A stretch of 10,323 bases of DNA from DATHSY01 sp046729855 (GCA_046729855.1 JBKPHM010000025.1:1-10323); one strand, 5' to 3'; positions 1 through 6,041 are shown, counted from the first letter of the stretch. Made by a program: numbers and translations. The notes: generated by a model not told the origin, from the sequence alone.

Positions 1-252
1 CATTGGCGGCGATCGGACGTGACCGCCCGAATGAACGCCCAGCCGAACGCTCGGTGGACCGCTCGGTCGAACATCGACGGTGTGAACGTCATCCCGCCAG
101 TCGTCCAGAGTCCCTGAGGCTGCCGATTAATTCTGGAGCTCCAAGAGTAGAGGCAGGTGGTTCACACATCGTCCAGCCAGGTCTACCAGCGCGAAACCCA
201 GCTCAGAGGACTACTCCTGGACCGGCCAGCTCGTTGAACCGAGATTCAACGC

Positions 253-260
253 GAAATATC
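253..260. repeat. 8-bp target-site duplication, left copy
   Basis: GAAATATC lies directly outside the left terminus of the insertion sequence and recurs exactly at 1612-1619 outside the other terminus. Eight-base duplications at AT-rich targets are characteristic of ISL3-family transposition, so the pair fixes both ends of the element. Confidence 0.85.
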
Positions 261-284
261 GGTTCTCCTCACCTTTCCGTGGGT
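261..284 (+). repeat. IS terminal inverted repeat, transposase 3' side
   Basis: Read inward this terminus begins GGTTCTCCT and ends CCGTGGGT. Against the other terminus read inward, 15 of 24 positions match, concentrated at the outer CTCCT block and the inner GTGGGT block. The degenerate transposase reading frame runs through it. Confidence 0.7.
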
Positions 285-1430
285 AGCTGCACGGGATCCC
301 ACCGCAGCAGAGGTAGATCATCGCGATCGCGGTTGGACCTGATGGTCTGCGAGAGCGTCACGAACGCCGGGATGCGGCTGCGGCATGCCCACGCCAGCCA
401 CCAGTCCAGGTGCTCCGCGGCCTCCTGGGGCTGGCGGAGGCGGTAGAGGTCGCGGAGAGCTTCCTTGAGTTGCCAGCAGCGGTAAAGGACCGACCGCTCC
501 CGACGCAAGATCGAGCACCTCGAGCTGGTTCTCGTTGAGGTTGTTCGGGTCTTTGAGCAGCGCCCAGCGGGTGTGTTTGATGAGGCGGGGAGGGTCCTGC
601 AGTGGAACCGCGCCCTTCGGTGGCCGACCGACGGACGGCTTCTGTTTCGGGTTGACTCGCCGTTCGACGTTCCATGCCCACCGTCTTCCCTGGTCGATCG
701 CCTTGTTGGCGAGGTGGACGACGTGGAAGGGATCGACGCACTGCGTGACGTGAGGAACCGCTTCGGTCGTCGCCTTCTCGTACGCGCTGCCCAGGTCGAG
801 CGAGACCGCCTGAAGCCTTGCAGCCCGCTCGGCTCCGAGCTCGTCGTAGAAGGCCTTCAGGGGCTCGGCGTCCCGGCCCTCCTTGGCCCACACCACCGCG
901 CCACCTCGCTCGTGGTCGGCGACGATGGTGAGAAAGCGGTGGGGCTTGCGGTAGAAGACCTCGTCGACCCCGATGCGGTAGAGCTCATCCAGCCGCGAGT
1001 CGTCGATCCGATCGGCCACGACCCTGGCGACGATGCTCGCGACAGCCTCCCACGAGCACCGCGTCAGGCGGACGATGGTGGTCTTGTCCACCCGCTGGGC
1101 GAGGTAGGCCACAACCTCTTCGAAGTCCCTGGTGTGGCGAGCCCTTGGGCGGGCCCACGGCACCTCCTCGGTCCTGACCCGGTGGCATTGGGGGCAGTGA
1201 AGACGGCGGATGACGCACTCGACCAGGAGGCGGCACGATCCCAGATCGAGGTGCCGCCACCGGCGAGCGGAGCGGTCGTGGCTCGCCGTGGTCTGGTAGC
1301 CGCAAGGACACCGGAGCTTCCTCCGCCGCAGCCGGACCCGGACAACGACGCCTGTCGAGGTGAACGCGACGTCGGTCACGGTGGATCCGGGGATGGCCAG
1401 CATCCTGTTGAATGCTGTGGTGACGCGCAC
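269..1430 (-). pseudogene. ISL3-family transposase, frameshifted and internally deleted
   Basis: DDE-type transposase of the ISL3 family, which would cut and rejoin the element ends. Starting at GTG 1430, the N-terminal zinc ribbon is visible (CPCG at residues 41-44, CPQC at 79-82), followed by the RNase H-like core with GVDE (Asp156), LDLGSAY (Asp212) and CVDPFH (Asp233). After NENQLEVLDL (about residue 308) the frame must shift: one extra base near 506 moves the conserved continuation YRCWQLKEALRDLY into another frame, which stops at 269-271. A second break at 320-331 joins TIRSNRDRD directly to the terminal AMIYLCCGGI motif in a third frame. The family's segment between these, containing the catalytic Glu in an RxEGLNN-like motif, is missing. 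The gene is therefore dead. Family assignment is secure; the size of the loss (about 37 residues) is judged from remembered homologues. Confidence 0.9.
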
Positions 1431-1434
1431 GTGT

Positions 1435-1452
1435 CTCCCCTTCCGGGGAAGG
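1435..1452 (-). promoter_or_regulatory. transposase ribosome site partly inside a hairpin
   Basis: Read on the minus strand, AAGGGGAG ends four bases before the GTG at 1430 and decides that start. Its upstream part forms one arm of a perfect hairpin: CCTTCC (1452-1447), two-base turn, GGAAGG (1444-1439). The stem could reduce ribosome access. An alternative start is the ATG ten codons in. Confidence 0.5.
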
Positions 1453-1587
1453 CTCGGTTTGCTCTGGAAGCGCCGAACCTACCGCGGGAGCGACACGTAC
1501 GCGTCCTTCGGATATCTCCCGGATCGTCCAGAAGAACCGAACGCGCTGGTCAATCGGTGCTGCCGCTTGTCAACACACGGTCACGAG

Positions 1588-1611
1588 ACCCACACGAACC
1601 CAAGGAGTCCC
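1588..1611 (-). repeat. IS terminal inverted repeat, transposase 5' side
   Basis: Read inward on the minus strand the terminus starts GGGACTCCTTGGG and ends CGTGTGGGT, a sequence style common at ISL3 ends. It matches the opposite terminus at 15 of 24 positions and abuts the target duplication exactly. Confidence 0.7.
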
Positions 1612-1619
1612 GAAATATC
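1612..1619. repeat. 8-bp target-site duplication, right copy
   Basis: Exact second copy of GAAATATC, adjoining the terminus at 1611. Removing 253-1611 would restore a continuous uninterrupted target sequence. Confidence 0.85.
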
Positions 1620-1697
1620 CGGCAAATATCTCGCACTGGATCGAGCATGGCGTGTGCGCGAAGTAGCGCGCGCGGCGAGGGTGGGTGCATAGGAACT

Positions 1698-1713
1698 GCG
1701 ACCAGCTGGTCGC
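1698..1713. repeat. 16-bp perfect palindrome
   Basis: GCGACCAGCTGGTCGC is a perfect 16-bp palindrome with no loop, in the non-coding stretch between the insertion sequence and the 3' end of the propeller gene. A dyad like this can be a binding site for a dimeric regulator, but no promoter or gene start lies next to it, so its role is unknown. Confidence 0.4.
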
Positions 1714-1771
1714 CTCTACCGTTACTTCGTCCCGGGGCATTCTTCGCGATCCAGACCGACAAACGCGAGTA

Positions 1772-1815
1772 CCAAGCGCCAACCCTCCGAGGGTGTCTCG
1801 ACGAAAACCGCTTGG
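1772..1815 (-). terminator. nested stem-loop after the propeller gene
   Basis: One base beyond the stop codon of the 1817-2818 gene, CGCTTGG (1809-1815) can pair with CCAAGCG (1772-1778). Inside it sits a second hairpin, ACCCTC/GAGGGT (1782-1787 with 1789-1794). No T-run follows on the minus strand, so this is a 3'-end or terminator-like structure rather than a classic intrinsic terminator. Confidence 0.4.
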
Positions 1816-1816
1816 G

Positions 1817-2818
1817 TTAATTTGGTTGTGGGCCCCAATCTGACGCGCTCTCCCAAGCATTGGATTCGGTTAGGTTCCGCATGTGTGAGCCGTCCAAGTC
1901 AAAGATGAAGACGTCGGCTGCCCGGTCATCACCAACGCCGGGGAAATGACCCGCTTGGATCCTGTTGCCGTTGGGGGAGAACGAGCATGAGAGCCATTTC
2001 CCCCGGCCGCCGACGACCTTGTGAAGTCCGTTCTCGTTTGGGTGGACCATGAAGATATCGCCCTCGCGCTCGGACCCTTCCTGCGTCCTGAAGACGATCC
2101 ATCGTCCGTCGGGCGACCAATCCGGCTGTGATGCATCCAGCCTCCACGGCGTGATTCGTCGCTCCCCGGTGCCGTCAAGCGCAACTGTGAATACCGCGTT
2201 CTTCCCGCGGCTGATCGAGAACCGCTCGAAGGCGAGTCGGTCACCCTCTGGCGACCACGTGGGAGAACGGTCGAGGAACCGGATCCCCGGATCGCCAGCC
2301 GTTTCGCCCTGGCGTGTGACTTGGAGGGCGTCCGTCCCGTCCGCTTGCATGACGAATATGGCGATCAGCCACGTGTCGTTGGGGTCGGATGGCACAAACC
2401 GGCGTTCGAACGCGATCTGCTGTCCGTTCGGAGACCAGGCCGGAACGCTGTCGGACACACAGTTGTCGGTGCAGGTCTGGCTCAGTCGTGTGAGGTGACT
2501 TCCGTTCGCGCGGATCTTGAGGATCCGCGACGCGTCCGAGTCGTTCTTGGGCCAGGCGTTATAGACGATCCAGCGCCCGTTGGGCGACCAGTCGGGTTCG
2601 GTATAGACGACGTTTCGGCGCGGGCGTGGCAGCTGACGTTCGCCCGAGCCATCGGAGTTTACGGTGAAGATCGCGCCGCGGGTGTGGTCGTCGTTTAGGT
2701 AGCGGCGGAATGCGACCCTTCCGTTCCTCCCGCTTGTCGTTGCCGAAGCAGGGGCTGCCATGATCAGGACGACTGACGCGAGGGAGACGATCGAAAGGAT
2801 GCCCGTGAAGCGCTTCAT
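1817..2818 (-). CDS. secreted PD40/TolB-like beta-propeller protein
   Basis: A 333-residue exported protein built of PD40 (WD40-like) repeats, the fold of the C-terminal TolB propeller. Such proteins usually bind partners or ligands rather than catalyse, and the ligand here is unknown. Residues 1-26 form a signal peptide: MKRF, a long hydrophobic stretch, then an APASA cleavage region. Repeats follow at about 75-88 (PDWSPNGRWIVY), 127-138 (PAWSPNGQQIAF), 187-198 (PTWSPEGDRLAF), 232-244 (PDWSPDGRWIVF), 279-290 (SFSPNGNRI) and a final partial blade (SDWGPQPN). Cys116 and Cys120 could form a disulfide outside the cell. The frame is open to 2962, but ATG 2818 is chosen because AGGAGGG lies four bases upstream and the signal peptide begins there. 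The gene stands alone, with no Tol-Pal neighbours, as expected for a monoderm. Confidence 0.88.
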   Translation of the reverse strand: MKRFTGILSIVSLASVVLIMAAPASATTSGRNGRVAFRRYLNDDHTRGAIFTVNSDGSGERQLPRPRRNVVYTEPDWSPNGRWIVYNAWPKNDSDASRILKIRANGSHLTRLSQTCTDNCVSDSVPAWSPNGQQIAFERRFVPSDPNDTWLIAIFVMQADGTDALQVTRQGETAGDPGIRFLDRSPTWSPEGDRLAFERFSISRGKNAVFTVALDGTGERRITPWRLDASQPDWSPDGRWIVFRTQEGSEREGDIFMVHPNENGLHKVVGGRGKWLSCSFSPNGNRIQAGHFPGVGDDRAADVFIFDLDGSHMRNLTESNAWESASDWGPQPN

Positions 2819-2822
2819 GCTG

Positions 2823-2829
2823 CCCTCCT
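2823..2829 (-). promoter_or_regulatory. ribosome binding site deciding the propeller start
   Basis: AGGAGGG on the minus strand ends four bases before ATG 2818. This rules in favour of the shorter protein that begins with a signal peptide over the extended reading from 2962. Confidence 0.75.
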
Positions 2830-2863
2830 GCCACCAAGAGCCAGAGAGCGGGCAGCCACCACA

Positions 2864-2892
2864 CCCATACATCACGGGAGCGAGCACGTCAA
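2864..2892 (-). promoter_or_regulatory. candidate promoter of the propeller gene
   Basis: On the minus strand TTGACG (2892-2887) is followed after exactly 17 bases by TATGGG (2869-2864). The predicted transcript would begin near 2857 and give a leader of about 38 bases containing the ribosome site. The -35 box is a good sigma-70-type match; the -10 box lacks its final T. Confidence 0.45.
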
Positions 2893-2958
2893 GATGCCGT
2901 GGGCGAACGATCCGGTCGACTGCGATCCCAAACCCAGCGGCCGACCTCGTGTACCCGT

Positions 2959-2980
2959 TCAAGGAGCTCAGTCTCCTTGA
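2959..2980. other. 8-bp stem, 6-nt loop hairpin in the divergent intergenic region
   Basis: TCAAGGAG (2959-2966) and CTCCTTGA (2973-2980) are perfect complements around a six-base loop. The hairpin sits 24 bases before the DUF1232 start and 6 bases before its GGGGAGG ribosome site (2986-2992). It has no T-run, so it does not look like an intrinsic terminator. Confidence 0.45.
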
Positions 2981-3003
2981 GTCATGGGGAGGTCTGGTCG
3001 TAG

Positions 3004-3486
3004 ATGGAGCGGGGCGAGTCTGCCGCAGATCGGGGCCGATACCGGTTCCAGCGACATCCCAACCTCATCGCCCTCTTCCGTGGGCTGTTGCGGGACCCGA
3101 GGGTTCCTCGCCGGGCCAAGCTATGGCTGTGGTTCGCAATCGCCCGGTTCGCCTCACCGAATCGACCCGTTCCCGAGTTGGTCCCACTCGCAGGGCCGCT
3201 CGTCGATGAGATCGTGGCGGCGCTCGTCCTTCGCTACCTCGTCCGGCGGACGCCGATGGAGGGCCTGTTCGAGCACGGACGAAGGGACCCAAGAGCCTTG
3301 AGGTCATTATTCGGGCGGGAGGAACCAGCGAGTCACGGGATCGCCGGCCGAGATGAGCGCTCCAGAGCGCGACGCAGTCTGACGACCCAAATGCTCGGTC
3401 CGAAGACCGAGGCAAGGGTGGTGACACCCGCCGCGCCCGGTTTGATCACGTACTTATCCCTCATGACATCGAAAATCGAGGGGTAG
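3004..3486 (+). CDS. DUF1232/YkvA-like small protein
   Basis: A 160-residue protein whose middle part matches the DUF1232 (YkvA) pattern. Residues 25-45 (RGLLRDPRVPRRAKLWLWF) and 50-72 (ASPNRPVPELVPLAGPLVDE, then IV) correspond to the family's LLRDPRVPxxAKLLL and SPIDLIPDFIPVLGxLDD blocks, followed by VLRYLVRRTP and DPRALRSLFG. The function of the family is not established; it is generally a short membrane-associated protein. Several canonical positions are altered (NRPVPEL in place of IDLIPDF). After about residue 105 the sequence is charged and unlike the family, which usually ends there, so the native stop may be lost. GGGGAGG 11 bases upstream supports ATG 3004. It is transcribed away from the propeller gene. 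Family confidence is good; the true C-terminus is doubtful because a hydrophobic antisense frame overlaps 3333-3486. Confidence 0.7.
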   Translation: MERGESAADRGRYRFQRHPNLIALFRGLLRDPRVPRRAKLWLWFAIARFASPNRPVPELVPLAGPLVDEIVAALVLRYLVRRTPMEGLFEHGRRDPRALRSLFGREEPASHGIAGRDERSRARRSLTTQMLGPKTEARVVTPAAPGLITYLSLMTSKIEG

Positions 3487-3567
3487 CCGACCAGAATCGC
3501 CAGGAACCATATCCGCACATCAGCAGGCCATTTCCGCCCCCGCCGCAGGTCGCAGAAGCCGGCCCGG

Positions 3568-3613
3568 TCAACCTCTCAAGGTGGAGACACGGGTTCAAAT
3601 CCCGTTGGGACTA
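3568..3613 (+). pseudogene. tRNA-Glu(CTC) 3'-half fragment, probable integration scar
   Basis: The segment folds as the 3' half of a tRNA: anticodon loop CTCTCAA (3573-3579, anticodon CTC), 3' anticodon stem GGTGG, a short variable loop, T-arm ACGGG-TTCAAAT-CCCGT (3589-3605), then a 3' acceptor strand TGGGACT and A. The layout closely resembles actinobacterial tRNA-Glu(CTC). No AGTCCCA acceptor partner or D-arm exists upstream, and the 5' anticodon stem (TCAAC) already contains a mismatch, so similarity stops near the anticodon loop. Tyrosine integrases that attack tRNA genes leave exactly such displaced 3' halves. The orientation would put the inserted DNA to the left (below 3570). Fragment seen directly; integration origin inferred. 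Confidence 0.6.
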
Positions 3614-3614
3614 C

Positions 3615-3949
3615 AAGCAGAAGCGCTGGTCAGAGGCCCTGTCGAGTCTGAATAGCGAGCCAGCCGGGCCGTTCGTCCCGCATTCGTCCCGCGGACGACC
3701 GCGATACGCACGGTGCAGAGGGTTGGATGGGGTCCTGTCGTTGGATGCGAGTGGCCGATACCGCTCCAAAAGGATCCTCATGACGCGATGCGCGGACACA
3801 GCTGGCAAGGGACGACGGTCTCTGGTCGTCGTCTCACCTCTTAAGAAGCGCGTCCGAGAGGACAACGGCCTGGATTGGCGGTTCCCCACCGTTTGCCGAT
3901 CCGAAGGAACGCGAGGACCGGCCCCTCGTCGTCCTGCCCGACTCGGAGT
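3615..3949. other. 335-base stretch without a recognisable gene
   Basis: Open frames here have arginine-rich, low-complexity products and no family resemblance. It holds a tandem repeat (3672-3692) and an imperfect inverted sequence, GACGAC at 3811-3816 against GTCGTC at 3828-3833, without a T-run. It separates the tRNA fragment from the 3' end of the CU044_5270-type gene. Confidence 0.5.
3672..3692. repeat. short tandem repeat, two copies of TTCGTCCCGC
   Basis: TTCGTCCCGC occurs at 3672-3681 and 3683-3692 with one base between, about 60 bases after the tRNA fragment. Only two copies exist. It may be an arm-type repeat of the old attachment region or chance. Confidence 0.35.
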
Positions 3950-5035
3950 TCACTCGCTGGGCCGTTCGCGCATCGAATCCACGACCACGGCCTCGGACAG
4001 ATACACCGAGGAGTACATAAGGGTCCCCTCCTCGGTCCCAGCCCACGCGAACTCGCCGCAGCACCCGTTCTGCCCCACGTCCGAGGCCGCATCCGGGTCC
4101 TCCTCGACCCTCACCGTACGCATGGCGAGCACGTCACCCGTTCGCCGGTCGAAGATCACCTCGTCTCGGATCCCGTCGCGTGTGTAGCCGATCGCCACGC
4201 CTGGACGGCCGAGGGGATCCTCGACGCGCCCGATGAGCTCCGTTCCTGGGATCGTGCTCATCACCTCGTAGAACGCCGCGCGCAGCTCCGGCGGCATGTA
4301 GCTCACCGCGAGGATGTCGACCGCCCACGTGAACACGCCCCAGTCCCCGTTCGAGCCGCCCTCGGCCTCCTCCTGCTCCAGTCGGGCCCGCAGCGCCTCC
4401 GCATCCGTCGGATAGGTTCCGGGGTCTAGCACCGACTGCCCGAGCTCGCCCGGGCCGTATCGGTCCTCGTACTGCTGCCCCCATTCGAACGCGCCCCACG
4501 ACTCCGACGCGGGGGTGCCGAGGAACGCCTCGTAGGCCAGGCGGTCCGCCTCCGACAGGAAGGTCGGCTGGCCCCAAGAGGAGATGACCCGACCCGAGCC
4601 GTCCAGACCGACCCATCGCCGCTCGGTCATCGGCACCCGGTACGCGAAGGTTTCCAGCCCCGGTCCAGGGAAGAACAGGAACGACGTCACCGCCCGGGTC
4701 TCCCAATACACATACTGACCCGGCTTCGGTGGCTCCTCGGCCGGGGCGTTCGCGGCGATCTTCGAGAATCGGCGAAGGATGTCCGCGACGGCCGGATCGG
4801 AGCCCACCGGACCTCCAACCGGCAAAACGACTGAACCGACGATCGCGACAGCGATCACGACTGCCGCGGCGATCGCCCATGAGACCCGCCTCCTGGCGGG
4901 TGCCCGCCTCCGTGTCGCGCGCCCTCCGGCTCCCCGCCGTTCGGCGATCACGTGGGCACGGAGCTCCCGAAGCCAGTCCTCGTCCGGCTCCGGAACGTCC
5001 GCGCGGTACTGCTCGAGCAGCTCGAGATCGTTCAT
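3950..5035 (-). CDS. CU044_5270-type single-pass membrane protein, sigma-factor partner
   Basis: A 361-residue protein of the kind annotated as CU044_5270 family in actinobacteria, commonly found directly after an ECF sigma factor gene. The N-terminus (MNDLELLEQYRADVPEPDED) is the family's typical cytoplasmic segment. A basic stretch (residues 34-50) precedes one transmembrane helix at about 51-73, and the rest would lie outside the cell, including PGQYVYWETRAV near 106-117. The start is ATG 5035: it shares ATGA with the stop of the sigma gene and has GGAGGAGGA nine bases upstream, so the two are translationally coupled. A start 11 codons earlier is possible but less likely. There is no HxxxCxxC zinc motif, so it is not a classical ZAS anti-sigma factor. 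An anti-sigma or signal-sensing role is inference from the pairing. Confidence 0.82.
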   Translation of the reverse strand: MNDLELLEQYRADVPEPDEDWLRELRAHVIAERRGAGGRATRRRAPARRRVSWAIAAAVVIAVAIVGSVVLPVGGPVGSDPAVADILRRFSKIAANAPAEEPPKPGQYVYWETRAVTSFLFFPGPGLETFAYRVPMTERRWVGLDGSGRVISSWGQPTFLSEADRLAYEAFLGTPASESWGAFEWGQQYEDRYGPGELGQSVLDPGTYPTDAEALRARLEQEEAEGGSNGDWGVFTWAVDILAVSYMPPELRAAFYEVMSTIPGTELIGRVEDPLGRPGVAIGYTRDGIRDEVIFDRRTGDVLAMRTVRVEEDPDAASDVGQNGCCGEFAWAGTEEGTLMYSSVYLSEAVVVDSMRERPSE

Positions 5036-5610
5036 CGGTCCTGGTCCTCCTCCGCGAAGCTCCGCCATCCCGCCCGCTGCAACTCATCGCGGACGATCCG
5101 TCGCGCGCGGTTCAGCCGTGAGCCGACCGTGCCGACGGGGACGCCGAGCGCGCTCGCGATCCCGTCGTAGCCGAGATCGGTCCAGGCGAAGAGCAGCAGC
5201 GTGTCCCGGTCATCTGGCGACAGCGCGAGCAGCGACCGGGCAAGCACCGGCCCGGCCGCCTCTGCGTCGAGGCGGTCCTCGATCCCAAGGTGCTCCATAT
5301 CTTCGAGCTTGTGCGCGTGCGCGACCCGGAGCTGGCGCCTCTCCGCCCGTCGGTAGCTCCGTAGCACGTTGGCCGCGATGCCGAACAGCCACGGGAGCAC
5401 GTCTCCACGTACCGGGTCGAAGGACGCTCGACGCTCGAAGGCGATGCGGAAGGTCTCGGCAGTCACGTCCTTCGCTCCCTCGGTCCCGACCCGACGCCAC
5501 ACGAATCGGTAGATGCTTGTGGCGTGGCGATCGAACACGGAGGCGAACCACCTCGGATCCGCCTCCGAGGCCGCTATCTCACCCGCGTCGGCCTGCGTCA
5601 CCGTGTTCAT
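5032..5610 (-). CDS. ECF-type RNA polymerase sigma factor
   Basis: A 192-residue extracytoplasmic-function sigma factor that directs RNA polymerase to a specific promoter set. Region 2 spans about residues 22-92 (FASVFDRHATSIYRFVWRRV, then TAETFRIAFERR and LPWLFGIAANVLRSYRRAERR with its polymerase- and -10-contacting helices). Region 4 spans about 122-178 with SLLALSPDDRDTLLLFAW and the helix-turn-helix GVPVGTVGSRLNRARR, which reads the -35 element. Regions 1 and 3 are absent, as in all ECFs. The start is uncertain: at ATG 5610 a GGAG sits only one base upstream, whereas GTG at codon 4 has the same GGAG nine bases away. It is the first gene of a two-gene unit. Autoregulation is usual for such pairs but was not verified here. 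Confidence 0.92.
   Translation of the reverse strand: MNTVTQADAGEIAASEADPRWFASVFDRHATSIYRFVWRRVGTEGAKDVTAETFRIAFERRASFDPVRGDVLPWLFGIAANVLRSYRRAERRQLRVAHAHKLEDMEHLGIEDRLDAEAAGPVLARSLLALSPDDRDTLLLFAWTDLGYDGIASALGVPVGTVGSRLNRARRIVRDELQRAGWRSFAEEDQDR
5045..5053 (-). promoter_or_regulatory. ribosome site of the CU044_5270-type gene, inside the sigma gene
   Basis: GGAGGAGGA on the minus strand lies within the last codons of the sigma gene, nine bases before ATG 5035. It supports the ATGA-overlap start and coupled translation. Confidence 0.7.
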
Positions 5611-5807
5611 GCTCCGACCATTCTTGTCCGGTCGGCTGGACCCTCTTCACGAGGACGGTGCGCTACTCGGGATTGGGAAGGCCGTGGGGACTGGGGCGCC
5701 CTGCACGGCGTCCTCGTCAGGACCGATACGACCCGCACACCCGCGATGCTTCCTCCGCTTTGGGATGGGGCTGTGTTCGAGCACGGACCCAGAGAGAACA
5801 CGTTTGG

Positions 5808-6041
5808 TTGAACACACCTGAGGAGGCCTGGAGAGTTGCTCACGAGCGTCCAGTTTCGACGATCTGCGACATCCGGATCGAATCGGAGCAGGACTCCCTG
5901 GCGATGTTTCCGGTGGTGCCACAGCAATGGTGGTGGCCATACGGACTCGGTGACTCGAAGGAGGTGGATGGCGAATCGAGCGACGATGAAGGCGCGCCAC
6001 TCGAGATCCATCCTTCCGTCGCCAGGCAGTATTCTCGTTGA
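5808..6041 (+). CDS. uncertain small hypothetical ORF, possibly the 3' part of a split gene
   Basis: No family is recognised. Read from TTG 5808 the product has 77 residues, with plausible protein-like composition: NTPEEAWRVAHERPVSTICD, a tryptophan-rich patch PQQWWWPYGLGD, an acidic segment DGESSDDEG and end ARQYSR. A weak purine stretch (AGAGAGAA) lies upstream. The adjacent upstream frame, ending in a TGA that overlaps this TTG (5809-5811), also reads like protein (GALHGVLVRTDTTRTPAMLP, then FEHGPRENTFG). One extra base near 5806 would join the two into one protein divergent from the sigma gene. It could be a broken gene, a sequencing indel, or a chance frame. GC at third codon positions is only moderately high. 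Confidence 0.35.
   Translation: MNTPEEAWRVAHERPVSTICDIRIESEQDSLAMFPVVPQQWWWPYGLGDSKEVDGESSDDEGAPLEIHPSVARQYSR

Larger units (their letters stand above)
261..1611 (-). mobile_element. ISL3-family insertion sequence, inactive copy
   Basis: The element is 1351 bp, bounded by imperfect terminal inverted repeats and flanked by a perfect 8-bp duplication (GAAATATC). Its single gene, on the minus strand, encodes an ISL3-type transposase. The size is within the usual ISL3 range even though the transposase has lost an estimated 110 bases near its C-terminus. About 180 bp separate the promoter-side terminus (1611) from the transposase start, longer than is typical. The transposase is broken, so this copy could move only if another ISL3 element supplied the enzyme. 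The intact duplication means the flanks have not been rearranged since insertion. Seen directly: repeats, duplication and protein motifs. Inferred: loss of mobility. Confidence 0.88.

Noticed and set aside
3..446. Plus-strand open frame at the left edge
   Set aside because: It runs through the IS end and the target duplication and is low-complexity; nothing recognisable is seen in 1-252 on either strand.
1515..1538. Alternative IS terminus, GGTTCTTCTGGAC on the minus strand at 1538
   Set aside because: It matches the left terminus about as well as the chosen end (15 of 24), but its flank (GAACGCGC) does not repeat GAAATATC, whereas the end at 1611 has the perfect 8-bp duplication.
573..1820. 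Long plus-strand open frame of 415 codons
   Set aside because: It is antisense to the ISL3 transposase, whose zinc ribbon and DDE motifs are unmistakable; the plus-strand product matches no family and runs across the IS boundary.
2819..2962. Extended N-terminus of the propeller protein from 2962
   Set aside because: It would bury the signal peptide 48 residues inside, lacks a ribosome site, and the candidate promoter lies downstream of it.
3811..3833. GACGAC/GTCGTC inverted sequence as a terminator for the CU044_5270-type gene
   Set aside because: It is more than 110 bases beyond the stop codon, the loop is large and no T-run follows on the minus strand.
4134..5087. Minus-strand 317-codon frame overlapping the CU044_5270-type gene
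   Set aside because: Same strand, shifted frame, glycine/arginine-rich product typical of high-GC shadow frames; the alternative frame has a clear membrane segment and family N-terminus.
4779..6041. Plus-strand open frame of 420 codons over the sigma region
   Set aside because: Its first two thirds are arginine/serine-rich antisense of the sigma factor and CU044_5270-type genes. Only the last part (from about 5808) looks protein-like and is treated separately.
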